From the NCBI GenBank assembly GCA_030673895.1, contig JAUTCR010000038.1:1-37969 (forward strand): 37,969 nt of DNA. Reading direction: 5' to 3'. This DNA comes from Verrucomicrobiota bacterium JB023 (GTDB lineage: Bacteria > Verrucomicrobiota > Verrucomicrobiia > Verrucomicrobiales > Akkermansiaceae). Within the stretch, counting starts at the first letter, position 1, and each line of letters starts with the position of its first letter. Shown piece by piece: positions 1 through 8,941 of the stretch. Below the pieces are notes generated by a model. That model was not told where the DNA came from and made no database searches. It saw only the letters and a list, made by a program, of their open reading frames with translations. Made by a program: the position numbers and the translations under genes.

Positions 1-4
1 TGGA

Positions 5-120
5 CTCTGGTGGCCACAGCGCGGTGGAACCACCCGGTCCCATTCCGAACCCGGAAGTGAAACACTGCAGCGCCGATGGTAGTGGGGCGATAGGCCCTGT
101 GAGAGTAGGTCGCCGCCAGG
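5..120 (+). rRNA. rrf: 5S ribosomal RNA
   Basis: The stretch has the conserved 5S core: the CCCATTCCGAACCCGGAAG block (about 39-57), the GCGCCGATGGTAGTGGGG block, and the GAGAGTAGGTCGCCGCCAG 3' end. The two ends (about 6-14 and 111-119) can pair into helix I with some G-U pairs. A terminator follows at once, so this is the last gene of an rRNA operon whose 16S and 23S genes would lie upstream of the window. Exact ends are estimated to within a few bases. Confidence 0.95.
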
Positions 121-124
121 TATA

Positions 125-166
125 AGCCCGGTTTTTCCGCATAAGGAAAAGCCGGGCTCTTTTTTT
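125..166 (+). terminator. Rho-independent terminator of the rRNA operon
   Basis: A long stem pairs positions 125-138 with 145-158 (one G-T wobble) around a short loop, and is followed directly by a run of T at 160-166. It sits 5 bases after the 5S rRNA, as expected for the end of an rRNA transcript. Confidence 0.93.
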
Positions 167-747
167 GCCTGCGAACAAAGCCCTGGCCGCAAACGAGCCT
201 ACCCTACGCGGCCAACCGACAGATAATCCACAACCAAGCCGCAGCCTCTCGGTCGCCAAGCCGCAGCCAGCCAGCAAACAACCACGTCCAAGCCAACCCT
301 CCAAGCCAAGAGCGCCTGATGGCCGGGACAGCAAAAGACCGCTTCCCTCAAGCTTCCGCAGAGCCCGGACTCCTGGCCTAAATCATCCAAACGGGAAAAA
401 GAGAAAATCCCGTCTGGTCAATCGGAGCTCCAAAGCAGAGGAAACCGAACATGAAACCGATACCCGCTTGGCGGTCCCTGGTGCATCTTCCTCTGACGCT
501 CCTCCATTACTAGAATAGAAGAAGGCTCCGTGACCTCCTTAGGGGCTCCCAACTGCTTGAAAGTGCGAGAAACAGTCTCTACAAAAGAAGCCCGCATCAA
601 ATTCGGCAGCCCTCGCCCAGCCGTTCCCGCAGAGAACGAGCCAATCTAACGATAGGAACTTCGATTACAGGATTGCAAGATCCATTAATTTTAGCAGTAA
701 TGTGGATTCGTGGCTTGAAGTATCCTTTTTGCCGCAAACTAGACCTA
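167..747. other. Intergenic stretch after the rRNA operon, no convincing gene
   Basis: No reading frame here looks like protein. The first half is C/A-rich low-complexity sequence with a 13-base direct repeat (CCAAGCCGCAGCC) at 234-246 and 256-268. A plus-strand frame through it would start at a TTG inside the terminator T-run and encodes a Pro/Ser/Lys-rich string without domains. The last ~100 bases are more AT-rich and presumably hold the promoter of the next gene; no clear -35/-10 pair could be assigned. Confidence 0.5.
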
Positions 748-3258
748 ATGAAAATGAAAGCTGCATCACGAGGACTGGTAGGGACGCTTTGCCTACTTGC
801 CCTTTCGATCGTCAACCCTGCGCAAGCTGCTCTGCGGCGTGGAGAGTCTCCTGTGCCCGACCTGACGGCGGGAGGAACGATCGATGAGAAACATGACTGG
901 AATCTGGGACCAACTGGTGCCCGAGGCTGGATGTGGGGTTATAAGCTCCAGACGACAAAAGCCCGTCAAATTTACATTACGGAAGTGGCCAAAGGTTCGC
1001 CCGCAGATGGTAAACTCGAGGTTGGAGATGTCCTTCTGGGAGTTCAGGGAAAGGGCTTCAATAGTGATCCCCGCGTTGAGCTCGGGAACGCGATTGGTGA
1101 GGCAGAAGCCAAATCTGGAGCACTCACTTTGACACGATGGAGAGAAGGGGAAACTTCTGAAGTCACCCTAACGATTCAAACGAAAGGGAGCTATGAGGAA
1201 GATTCTCCATTTGGTTGTGAGAAATCACAGAAGATTCTCGCTGAAGGTTGCGCTCATGTCGCGAAGCGTTTGAAGAGGGAGCTCAAGGATTTTAGCTCGC
1301 CCACCAGCAAGGGCCCCGATGACTATCGGAGTTACAGCAGCTCGGATATCATGAACACGGTCGATGCCATGGCTCTTCTCGCCAGCGGCAAGCCTGAATA
1401 CGCCGACCTGGTCAAGCAGTTTGCTCACGCCTACGCGCCTGACGACCTTGAATTGGCACTGAATTCGCGCAGTCGAATGGCTGCCTGGGGGTGGAGCTAC
1501 ATTAATCTATTCCTTTGTGAATACCATCTGGCGACAGGTGATGAGGCGGTGCTACCAGCGATTGAGCTCTACACCACTCGTATCGCCGAGGGGCAAAGTT
1601 TCATCGGCTCTTGGGGCCATGCGATGGCTTGGCCCGATGTCAATGGGGGCAAATTACACGGAGTATTGTCTGGTTACGGCGCCCTCAACAGCGCGGGCCT
1701 CATCTGTCACCTCTCACTGATCCTGGGAAAGAAATGCGGAGTTGAGAGTGAGGAAGTGGATACGGCGATTGAAAAAGCGAACAACTTCTTTGGTTTCTAT
1801 GCCAACAAAGGCTCGATTCCTTACGGCGATCATTTGCCCAATTGGGACCGACATGACGACAATGGGAAGAACTCGATGGCCGCGGTGCTCTTTGACCTTC
1901 AGGGGCAAACGGAACGCGCAAACTTCTTTGCGAAGATGACCCTCGCATCCCATGGGGAACGTGAGCGAGGGCATACAGGAAATTATTTCAGTCTTCTCTG
2001 GGGGCCTCTCGGCGCCCAACGGGCCGGGGATGAGGCGACCGCAGCATTCATGAGGCCGCAACGCTGGTTCTACGATTTGAACCGCTCTTGGGATGGGAGC
2101 TTTCCTTACCAAGGAGGTGCCAATTCGGGGAAAGGAGAGCACTCCTATGCGGGATGGGATAGCACCGGAGCGTTCATGCTCTCCTATGCAATCCCGATGA
2201 AGAGGCTTTTCATTACGGGAAAGGGCACTTCCGAAGCCAACGAGCTGACGGGTGAGGCTCTCGCCTCAGTCATCGCCGACGGAGAGGGGTTCACTGTTTG
2301 GGAAGAAGGATTGATTCCATTCCGGAAGAAGTCCGCCGATGAGCTGATCGAGGATTTGAAAAGTTGGTCGCCACCGGTCCGGACGCGAGCTGCGGAGGCT
2401 CTGGCAGAAAAAGAGGGAAGCGAGCGATACATTCCCCAGTTGGTGAACATGCTCGACGCGGAGGAATTAACGACCCGCTATGGCGCCTGCCAAGGGCTGG
2501 CGGCCTTTGAAGAGAGGGCCTCATCGGTGGTCGAAAAGCTCCAACCTCTTCTTTATTCCGAGGATACTTGGCTCCGTATCCAGGCGGTTTCCGCGCTCTC
2601 GAGCATCGGCGAAGCCTCAAAGTCCGCTGTTCCCGCCCTCTTGCGGTTGGCGATCATCGAGGACAAGGATGACCCCCTCGAAATCACCCAGCGCTACCTC
2701 GCGCTTGGCCTCTTCGATGCGAAGAAAATCTTAGGAACCAAAGGCCTTTTGGCTGATTCGGTTGATGAGGTGGACCGCGAGCTTTTGTTCAAGGCTGTCA
2801 AACGTATCCTTACGAATCCGGATGGACGCACCCGGGAAACTATCGCTTCCGTCTATCGCAACTTGAGCTTCGAGGAGCTTGAGCCACTCTTGCCTGCGAT
2901 TCTGAAGGCGATCAAGGAGCCTAGCCCAAGTGGGGTCATGTTCTCGAGCGGTATCCGTCTTAATGGCCTTGAGCTTTTGGCGAACTATCGAATTGAGGAA
3001 GGAATGGAGCTTTGTCTGGATGTCCTTGAGATCCATAAATGGGGCAAGCGGAAGCGCATGGACAAGTGTCTTGCGATCCTGGCTACCTACGAGGGTGCCG
3101 CCAAGCCGGTGCTGCCTCAGCTGAGACAGCTTGAAAAGGACCTCCTTGTTCACCCCGAGGCGGAAGGGCTTGAGCCGCAGATTAACCGTGTTCGCAAGCT
3201 CATCCAAGATATCGAAGCCGCAGAAGAAGTTCCCGAGCTGAGAAGTTTGGAAGACTGA
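748..3258 (+). CDS. Secreted DUF6288-like protein with PDZ and HEAT-like repeats
   Basis: The frame is open from 673, but the start is set at ATG 748 (or ATG 754) because it gives a signal peptide: two Lys, then a hydrophobic stretch (LVGTLCLLALSIV) ending in AQAA. The mature protein opens with an N-L-G-P-T-G-A-R-G-W block (about 52-61) and a PDZ-like segment (about 75-130, with a GDVLLGVQGKGF core). A long middle part is rich in Trp/Tyr and GHA/GGY motifs and looks like an alpha/alpha-barrel, and the last ~300 residues carry HEAT-like helical pairs. This architecture fits the DUF6288 proteins of Planctomycetota and Verrucomicrobiota; their biochemical role is not known to me. It is likely periplasmic or exported, about 836 aa, and monocistronic, with a hairpin terminator behind it. 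Confidence 0.8.
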   Translation: MKMKAASRGLVGTLCLLALSIVNPAQAALRRGESPVPDLTAGGTIDEKHDWNLGPTGARGWMWGYKLQTTKARQIYITEVAKGSPADGKLEVGDVLLGVQGKGFNSDPRVELGNAIGEAEAKSGALTLTRWREGETSEVTLTIQTKGSYEEDSPFGCEKSQKILAEGCAHVAKRLKRELKDFSSPTSKGPDDYRSYSSSDIMNTVDAMALLASGKPEYADLVKQFAHAYAPDDLELALNSRSRMAAWGWSYINLFLCEYHLATGDEAVLPAIELYTTRIAEGQSFIGSWGHAMAWPDVNGGKLHGVLSGYGALNSAGLICHLSLILGKKCGVESEEVDTAIEKANNFFGFYANKGSIPYGDHLPNWDRHDDNGKNSMAAVLFDLQGQTERANFFAKMTLASHGERERGHTGNYFSLLWGPLGAQRAGDEATAAFMRPQRWFYDLNRSWDGSFPYQGGANSGKGEHSYAGWDSTGAFMLSYAIPMKRLFITGKGTSEANELTGEALASVIADGEGFTVWEEGLIPFRKKSADELIEDLKSWSPPVRTRAAEALAEKEGSERYIPQLVNMLDAEELTTRYGACQGLAAFEERASSVVEKLQPLLYSEDTWLRIQAVSALSSIGEASKSAVPALLRLAIIEDKDDPLEITQRYLALGLFDAKKILGTKGLLADSVDEVDRELLFKAVKRILTNPDGRTRETIASVYRNLSFEELEPLLPAILKAIKEPSPSGVMFSSGIRLNGLELLANYRIEEGMELCLDVLEIHKWGKRKRMDKCLAILATYEGAAKPVLPQLRQLEKDLLVHPEAEGLEPQINRVRKLIQDIEAAEEVPELRSLED

Positions 3259-3283
3259 TCGCCTTCTTTGTTAACGTTCACCG

Positions 3284-3331
3284 GCCCGGGGCGGAGGCAT
3301 CAGCGGATGCCTCCTCCCGGGCTGATTTGTT
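3284..3331 (+). terminator. Hairpin terminator after the DUF6288-like gene
   Basis: An interrupted GC-rich inverted repeat (GCCCGGG 3284-3290 with CCCGGGC 3316-3322, plus GGAGGCATC with GATGCCTCC inside) is followed by a modest T-rich tail (GATTTGTTT). It lies 25 bases beyond the stop codon. Confidence 0.75.
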
Positions 3332-3539
3332 TCCAGGAAAGACACGCTTCCCGCGTCTCGATAAAATACTTGTCGCTATTAGGGCGGAGCAGGCCTATGC
3401 TTGCCGTGGCTCACGTTTTGGCAGGATCAAGGCTTGGAGAGTTGCCAGGTGAGTTAATTTTCAATTCGGTGGTAAACTGAGACCCGATTCGCGGGAACGG
3501 CAGGAGAGAACGCTTGAGGCGGGAGCCATCGTTTAGAGA

Positions 3540-3812
3540 ATGAAAATGTATGTTGGAAACCTGTCGTTCGACACGACAGAGCAAGAATTGAACTCCCTTT
3601 TTTCCGAGTATGGCGAAGTGACTGATGTCCACATGCCGTCCGACCGCGAGACCGGTCGTCCCCGGGGTTTCGCTTTTGTGACCGTGGATTCAAAGTCCGC
3701 TATGGTCCAGGCAATCAAAGACTTGGACGGGCAAGAGTTTGGTGGACGCAATTTGCGCGTCAACGAAGCTCGCCCACGGGAAGAGCGCGGGAACAATTTT
3801 GCACGCCGATAA
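3540..3812 (+). CDS. Single-RRM RNA-binding protein (first copy)
   Basis: This 90-residue protein is essentially one RNA recognition motif. RNP2 is at residues 4-9 (YVGNLS) and RNP1 at 42-49 (RGFAFVTV), so the aromatic RNA-stacking positions are present, followed by a short Arg/Glu-rich tail ending in RR. Small RRM proteins of this kind occur in cyanobacteria (Rbp) and in many Verrucomicrobiota and Bacteroidota, where they bind U-rich or single-stranded RNA; the target here is unknown. ATG 3540 is preferred because RNP2 needs the residues that follow it. A second RRM gene lies 75 bases downstream behind a terminator-like hairpin. Confidence 0.93.
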   Translation: MKMYVGNLSFDTTEQELNSLFSEYGEVTDVHMPSDRETGRPRGFAFVTVDSKSAMVQAIKDLDGQEFGGRNLRVNEARPREERGNNFARR

Positions 3813-3836
3813 CCACTAACCCAATTTGATCGTCGT

Positions 3837-3866
3837 AAGCGGTGTTCGATATGAGCACCGCTTTTC
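3837..3866 (+). terminator. Terminator or attenuator between the two RRM genes
   Basis: AAGCGGTG (3837-3844) pairs with CACCGCTT (3856-3863), and the loop bases can extend the stem with weaker pairs. A TTTTCTTC tract follows. The hairpin sits 24 bases after the first RRM stop and 22 bases before the second RRM start, so it could end the first transcript or attenuate read-through. Confidence 0.75.
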
Positions 3867-3887
3867 TTCGAATTTTTAAAAGACTAT

Positions 3888-4202
3888 ATGACTATTTACC
3901 TGGGGAATATTTCCCTCGAATCGACAGAAAAACAAATCTACCAGTTTTTAGAGCCCCACGGCACAATCTGCGACTTGAACTACCCGACCGATTCGGTAAC
4001 CGGGAAGCACCGCGGTTTTGCCTTCTTTACGATTCCTGATCAGGAGTCAGCCGAGGAAGCCATTTCGAAAATCGATGGCTCCGAATTAGCCGGACGCACG
4101 TTGAAAGCCAGTAAGGCTCGCGTTCCGGATCGTCCAAAACCGGAAATCCCCGTCGGATTCCGTCGACCTGGCGAGGTTCCTTTCAATCGAGGCCGCCGCT
4201 AA
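3888..4202 (+). CDS. Single-RRM RNA-binding protein (second copy)
   Basis: This 104-residue paralogue of the preceding gene carries RNP2 at residues 3-8 (IYLGNI) and RNP1 at 42-49 (RGFAFFTI), with the same spacing. The tail after the RRM differs: it is longer, rich in Pro and Arg (KPEIPVGFRRPGEVP, then RGRR), which could add non-specific RNA affinity. The translated sequences are clearly related but diverged, so this is an old tandem duplication rather than a recent one. It would be transcribed by read-through of the hairpin in front of it or from its own promoter in the 75-base gap. It converges on the flavoprotein gene with only 19 bases between the stops. Confidence 0.93.
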   Translation: MTIYLGNISLESTEKQIYQFLEPHGTICDLNYPTDSVTGKHRGFAFFTIPDQESAEEAISKIDGSELAGRTLKASKARVPDRPKPEIPVGFRRPGEVPFNRGRR

Positions 4203-4221
4203 TTGCCTCAAATATTGTATC

Positions 4222-5454
4222 TCAACTCGAATGGCGTGATGACAACGCGTCATTCGTTTCAGTGAGATAGCAGGCACTCGCTTCGCCCACCAACGTCCCG
4301 GTGGCAAAGCAACCTTGCATGAGGTAGCCTCCCGTAGGCGCCTCCCAATCAATCATTTCTCCCGCGACGAATAAGCCGGGGTGCTTTCTGACCATCAGGT
4401 TTTCGTCGAGTTCCGGCCAGCAGACCCCGCCGGAAGAGGAAATCGCTTCCTCGATAGGACGGGGCCGTTTGAGATGCAATCGACAGGATTTGGTAGCTTG
4501 TGCAAGCTCATCAGCCGTCCGAAAAGGTCCAGCTTGTTGTTCGACGATTGCGCAGGCTGCAGGTGAGAGCTTCCAGCGTACCCTTGCCTCCTTCAGGAAA
4601 TTCTTTTTTGCTGATTCCATCTTTGCGATCAGCCGCTCAGTGGTGAAGGTGGGCTTGAAATCGATCTCCAGGATGGGTTCATCCATCTTCTTGAGAGATG
4701 GCCCCAGTTTGTAAACAAGGCCTCCCTCCAAGCCGTAGCGAGTGAGGATCAATTCTCCTCGCGCTTCCTCGTCACCTGCCCGTGCGGTCAGGTTTTTCAA
4801 AGGAGTGCCCTCATGTTCCTCCAACACTTCCGGGGCCCAATCCACTTCCCATCCGCAATTGGCGGACCTTAGCGGATGGCAGTCAATTTGGAGATCCTGC
4901 AAGATCGACAGCCATTGACCATCACTTCCCGTCTGGGGCCATGAGCCACCACCCATTGCGAGAATCACAGCATCGAAGTCGTGGAGCCGGCGCTCGCCCT
5001 CATGCTCGAAATGAAGACGGAAGCGATCTCCTGTTTCGATGCGCAGCAGGCGATGGCGGACCTCAAACCGGACCCCTTGTTGCTTCAATCGCTTCAACCA
5101 AGCGCGAAGCAGCGGGGCGGCTTTCAAGGCTTTTGGATAAACCCTGCCACTTGATGCGACGAAGGTTCCGACATCCAATCTCGCTGCCCAGCCGCGAATC
5201 ATCTGGTTGTCGAATCCAGCCAAGGCACCTTGCCAAAAATCTCGAGGCTGGGAGGGGCCTTGGTAGCGTTCCTTAAAGCGAACCAGAGGTTCAGCGTGGG
5301 TCAGATTCAGCCCTCCCTTGCCGGCGATAAGGAACTTTCGGCCAACCGAACGCTTGGCTTCGAACAGTGTCGTATTGATGCCGGCCTTTGAGGCGACCTC
5401 AGCGGCTCGCAAACCTGCGGGTCCTCCTCCGATGATAGCCAATTCCTTCTTCAT
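4222..5454 (-). CDS. BaiN/HI0933-like FAD flavoprotein, TIGR03862 type
   Basis: A 410-residue flavoprotein. The N-terminus is a Rossmann dinucleotide-binding motif (GGGPAG at 9-14, then an acidic FEA near 36). An RKFLIAGKGGLNLTH block typical of the HI0933/BaiN group lies near residues 43-57, and a C-terminal second FAD-binding segment reads GLFVAGEMIDWEAPTGGY. This last block, with Trp after the Asp, is characteristic of the TIGR03862 subgroup as I remember it. The substrate is unknown; relatives include BaiN, involved in bile-acid reduction, and many uncharacterised reductases. A purine-rich AAGAGG sits about 5 bases before the ATG and supports the start. It is transcribed divergently from the App1-like gene. 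Confidence 0.88.
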   Translation of the reverse strand: MKKELAIIGGGPAGLRAAEVASKAGINTTLFEAKRSVGRKFLIAGKGGLNLTHAEPLVRFKERYQGPSQPRDFWQGALAGFDNQMIRGWAARLDVGTFVASSGRVYPKALKAAPLLRAWLKRLKQQGVRFEVRHRLLRIETGDRFRLHFEHEGERRLHDFDAVILAMGGGSWPQTGSDGQWLSILQDLQIDCHPLRSANCGWEVDWAPEVLEEHEGTPLKNLTARAGDEEARGELILTRYGLEGGLVYKLGPSLKKMDEPILEIDFKPTFTTERLIAKMESAKKNFLKEARVRWKLSPAACAIVEQQAGPFRTADELAQATKSCRLHLKRPRPIEEAISSSGGVCWPELDENLMVRKHPGLFVAGEMIDWEAPTGGYLMQGCFATGTLVGEASACYLTETNDALSSRHSS

Positions 5455-5683
5455 AATTCCTCTTCACCCTCTCCGTTGCTCACGCGTGGAAGTCAAGCAA
5501 AGCAGACTCTGATTCGGGTCTGTTAGAAAGATGTTTCATCAATGATGCGAAGCGCTGCAAGTGCCGAATAAACGTTTTGGGGAGGGGTTTCGACAAGGAG
5601 CCATCCATGGGATCCAGAAGCTATGCTGAGGCTCCGAATGCGCTCTTCATTTGCGCATTAACCAAATTGCCCGAGGGTAGAGA

Positions 5684-6862
5684 ATGAGTTCACCATCCAA
5701 AAAGATCACGAAAGTGCTTCACCGAACGGTCACCCGCGCTGAAGACATGTTAGATTCGGGACGCCGAAAAGTCTTTTCTCACATGGGTTGGAACCAGCCT
5801 CGACAAATTGTGGCCTACAAGAGCCGAAGAGATGATGAGGGGGTGCACATCGGTGGACGTGTTCTCGCCAATAAGCAGTATGGCGGACCCAAGGAGAGTG
5901 ATAGTATTTGGACGAACCTCAAGAACACCTACCGCCGCTGGGAAAGTGACGAAGTGCCCCACGTTCCTGTCACCATCAGCTATCGAGGTGAAGAGGTGAG
6001 GGTGGAAAGTGATGATGAGGGCTACTTCGAAGCGACACTATCTGCTGAGATTGAGGGCGAGGGGAAGACGGCATGGGCCCAGGCCAAGAGCCGAGTGGAA
6101 ACCGAAGAAGGGAGCGTGGAGGCTCTTCATGATGTGCTGGAAGTCTCGGGTGATGCAAGGTTTGGCGTCATCAGTGATATCGACGACACCATCCTGCATA
6201 CCGGAATCACCTCGCTCTTCACCGCAGCCAAATTGACGTTCTTGGAGAATGCGAGGACCCGCAAACCCTTGGAGGGGGCCGCGGAATTTTATCAAGCTCT
6301 CACTCGCGACGAAGTGGGACAATTTACGAATCCACTCTTCTACATTTCGAGCTCTCCTTGGAATCTCTACGACCTGTTAGTCGATTTTATTGACCTCAAT
6401 AAATTTCCTGCCGGTCCCTTGTTCTTGAGGGATGTCGGGATTGACCGAACGAAGTTTATCAAATCAGCTGGTCACGGGCACAAGCTCGACAACGCGCTCA
6501 AGGTTCTCGATGGATACCCCGACTTGAAGTTTGTTCTCATTGGTGATTCGGGTCAGGACGATGCAGAGCTGTATCTGGAGGCAGCCAGAAAGCGAGCCGG
6601 TCGGATCAAGGCCATCTACATCCGCGATGTCGATCCAGATCAAGAGACAGCTTATGATGAGAAAGTCGGTCGCTTTCGGGAAGAAGCTCAGGAGCTGGGA
6701 GTTCACTTTGTTATGGCCTCCGATTCCATGGCGATGGCTCGGGACGCCGTGGAGCTGGGTCTTCTTGAAGAAGCCGACCTGAAGACGATTCGTGGTGAGG
6801 TAGCCGCTGATGTTCGTCGGCCGACCGCGCAGGAACAGGCTGCGGATGCTGCTGTCTCCTAG
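5684..6862 (+). CDS. App1-like phosphatase (DUF2183, HAD-like)
   Basis: A 392-residue protein with the DUF2183 catalytic core shared with yeast App1, an Mg-dependent phosphatidate phosphatase. The HAD-like motif I is D165-x-D167-D168-T169 within GVISDIDDT. Further blocks are FYISSSPWNLYDLL (about 221-234), RDVGIDRTKFIK, and the motif IV-like FVLIGDSGQDD (about 287-297). Residues 90-150 form the beta-rich domain usual in front of the catalytic part. No signal peptide is visible, so a cytoplasmic or membrane-peripheral lipid phosphatase is likely. The lipid substrate is inferred from the family only. It appears monocistronic; the next gene is about 200 bases away. Confidence 0.87.
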   Translation: MSSPSKKITKVLHRTVTRAEDMLDSGRRKVFSHMGWNQPRQIVAYKSRRDDEGVHIGGRVLANKQYGGPKESDSIWTNLKNTYRRWESDEVPHVPVTISYRGEEVRVESDDEGYFEATLSAEIEGEGKTAWAQAKSRVETEEGSVEALHDVLEVSGDARFGVISDIDDTILHTGITSLFTAAKLTFLENARTRKPLEGAAEFYQALTRDEVGQFTNPLFYISSSPWNLYDLLVDFIDLNKFPAGPLFLRDVGIDRTKFIKSAGHGHKLDNALKVLDGYPDLKFVLIGDSGQDDAELYLEAARKRAGRIKAIYIRDVDPDQETAYDEKVGRFREEAQELGVHFVMASDSMAMARDAVELGLLEEADLKTIRGEVAADVRRPTAQEQAADAAVS

Positions 6863-7066
6863 AGCTGTTGATTTCCCTGCCCGACGAGAGTCTTGCACTT
6901 CGTCAGAGGAGAGAGCTTGCGCAATGCATGAATTGACAGGGTTCACCGATCCTCGGCATTTGCTTGGTTTCTTGTAAGTGACCGAGGCTGAGTCAGTTGT
7001 TCTTCGTTTCTTTGGTCACGGTGCTCCGAGTACTCAAACTGCGAAGGGAGGGTAAACCTATCCCAA

Positions 7067-8941
7067 ATGTCGAACACCCCACGAATTAGACGAATTGAAT
7101 CAGCCTCTGACCGAAAGGCATTCGCCACGGCGGCTCTTGCCGGGCTCAAGGAAATGGAAGAAATGCTCGGCGATGGCGCGTTCGAGTCCGGTGTCCGCCG
7201 CGTTGGAGCGGAGCAGGAATTGGACTTCGTCGATAGCGAATATCGACCAGCGTTGCTTGCGCCGGAGATCTTGGAACATCTCGGTGACGGTCCTTTCGTC
7301 ACGGAATACGCCAAGTTTAATTTGGAAATTAATTCCGAGCCCCATCTCATTGAGGGGGATGTTTTTCAACGTCTTGGGAATGAACTGAACGGGAATCTCG
7401 AGCATGTCGCGCAAGTGGCAAAGGATCGATATGATGCCAATGTCATTCTCACAGGCTTGTTGCCCACAATTCGGCGACATGATGTCAGACCTGATGCGCT
7501 GACCCCGAGTCCTCGCTACAAGACGATGCTTGCACTCGTCAATCAACTACGAGGAAAGGAGTATGAATTCCATATCCAAGGAATTGACGAGCTAGTAACG
7601 CGCGACAACCCCACCGCATTTGGAGGAACCTTCACCAGCTTTCAAGTCCACTGCCAGACAGACGCGGAGCTCCTCCCAGCCCAATACAACTGGGCTCAGA
7701 TGATCTCCGCGCCAATCCTCGCCTGCGCGACGAATTCTCCTCTCTTTCTTAACCGGCGGCTTTGGCGGGAAACTCGCATCGCTCTCTTCGCACAAACGAC
7801 GGATACCCGACGACCTGAGGCCAACTTAAGGGGTGAACAACCCCGGGTATCTTTTGGACGCGATTGGGTGCGGGGTGATGCCTTGGAGCTTTTCCGCGAA
7901 GATCTGAGCCGATACCGGGCCTACGTCACTCCCTTCACGGAGGGTAATGAGGTCGACGACTTGGAAGCCCTCGCTTTCCATTGCGGGACAATTTACCGGT
8001 GGAACCGTCTTTGCTTTGGCGCAGGATCGTCTCCTCACCTTCGCATTGAGAATCGGATTCTACCCGCGGGCCCGACCTTGCTGGATGAGCTAGCCAATAC
8101 GGCTTTCTGGCTTGGCCTGATGTTAGGGATGCCCGAGGAGGCTCATGAGCTTCCGGAGAAAGTCAAGTTCACCACCGCCCATGCCAACTTTAACAAAGCG
8201 GCCCGCTCTGGTTTGGGAGTCACCTTCGACTGGTTCGGCGAAAGCATTTCGGCACGTCGACTAATCATTGAGCGCCTTCTCCCGATCGCGAGACAAGGCC
8301 TCGATAGCCAGGGCGTCGATCCTGATGAAAGCGGACGACTGTTGGGTATCATCGCGGACCGTGTTGAGTCTGGTCAGACTGGCTCGGAGTGGATTCTGCA
8401 AGCTTACGATCACTTGAATCACGGCCTCTCGCCCGGCGAGGCGGCGACTCAGTTGACTGCAGAAATGCATGCCCGGGCGAAGGAGGGAGAGCCGGTCCAT
8501 CGCTGGGATCCCCTCACCGAGAAGAGCCGTTCACAGCCGCTCCCATGCGACGCCAGCTGGACGCTTGAGCAGGTCATGGATAGTGATCTCATTACTATTC
8601 ATATCGATGAATGTTGGGATTACGTCGCCCAAGTCATGTCCTGGAATCAACGGGAGTTTCTTCCTGTGCTGGATGATTCAGGGCATTTCAAAGGTTTAAT
8701 CTCTCGGCGGGATGTTCTCGACGCGATTGTTTCGAAGAAAGAAGGCTCTGTTGAGGAATTAATCAAAGGAACGTCGGTGACTTTGCCGCTTGAGGCTTCG
8801 ATTGATGAGGCCTTGCAGTTGATGAACAAGTCAGGAGTCGACTGTGTCGCAGTGATGGAATCGGGCGCTTTAGCCGGGCTCGTCACAGGAAGAGACATTG
8901 TGCGCATTGCTCCGAACATGCTTGCGGAGAGTTCATCATGA
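7067..8941 (+). CDS. GCS2-like carboxylate-amine ligase with C-terminal CBS pair
   Basis: A 624-residue two-part protein. Residues ~40-480 resemble the GCS2 family of glutamate-cysteine ligases and carboxylate-amine ligases: GAEQELDF at 47-54 is the metal/ATP-binding start, FNLEINSEPH follows near 85, and a HLRIENRILPAG block carries the second set of acidic and basic ligands. Residues ~500-616 are two CBS motifs (each with the LPVLDDSGHFKGLISRRDV or GLVTGRDIV type ending), which in other proteins bind adenine nucleotides and tune activity. The family joins an amino compound to the gamma-carboxylate of glutamate using ATP; the true substrate is unknown. Its stop overlaps the start of the AspA/AstE-like gene by 4 bases, so the two are translationally coupled. 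Confidence 0.85.
   Translation: MSNTPRIRRIESASDRKAFATAALAGLKEMEEMLGDGAFESGVRRVGAEQELDFVDSEYRPALLAPEILEHLGDGPFVTEYAKFNLEINSEPHLIEGDVFQRLGNELNGNLEHVAQVAKDRYDANVILTGLLPTIRRHDVRPDALTPSPRYKTMLALVNQLRGKEYEFHIQGIDELVTRDNPTAFGGTFTSFQVHCQTDAELLPAQYNWAQMISAPILACATNSPLFLNRRLWRETRIALFAQTTDTRRPEANLRGEQPRVSFGRDWVRGDALELFREDLSRYRAYVTPFTEGNEVDDLEALAFHCGTIYRWNRLCFGAGSSPHLRIENRILPAGPTLLDELANTAFWLGLMLGMPEEAHELPEKVKFTTAHANFNKAARSGLGVTFDWFGESISARRLIIERLLPIARQGLDSQGVDPDESGRLLGIIADRVESGQTGSEWILQAYDHLNHGLSPGEAATQLTAEMHARAKEGEPVHRWDPLTEKSRSQPLPCDASWTLEQVMDSDLITIHIDECWDYVAQVMSWNQREFLPVLDDSGHFKGLISRRDVLDAIVSKKEGSVEELIKGTSVTLPLEASIDEALQLMNKSGVDCVAVMESGALAGLVTGRDIVRIAPNMLAESSS

Noticed and set aside
165-518. 117-residue plus-strand open frame after the rRNA terminator
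   Set aside because: It would start at a TTG inside the terminator T-run, is low-complexity (Pro, Ser, Lys, Arg) and has no domain or ribosome site.
3650-3657. A third GACCGGTC palindrome like the TetR operator core
   Set aside because: It lies inside the first RRM coding sequence (Glu-Thr-Gly-Arg codons) and lacks the flanking bases of the 14-mer.
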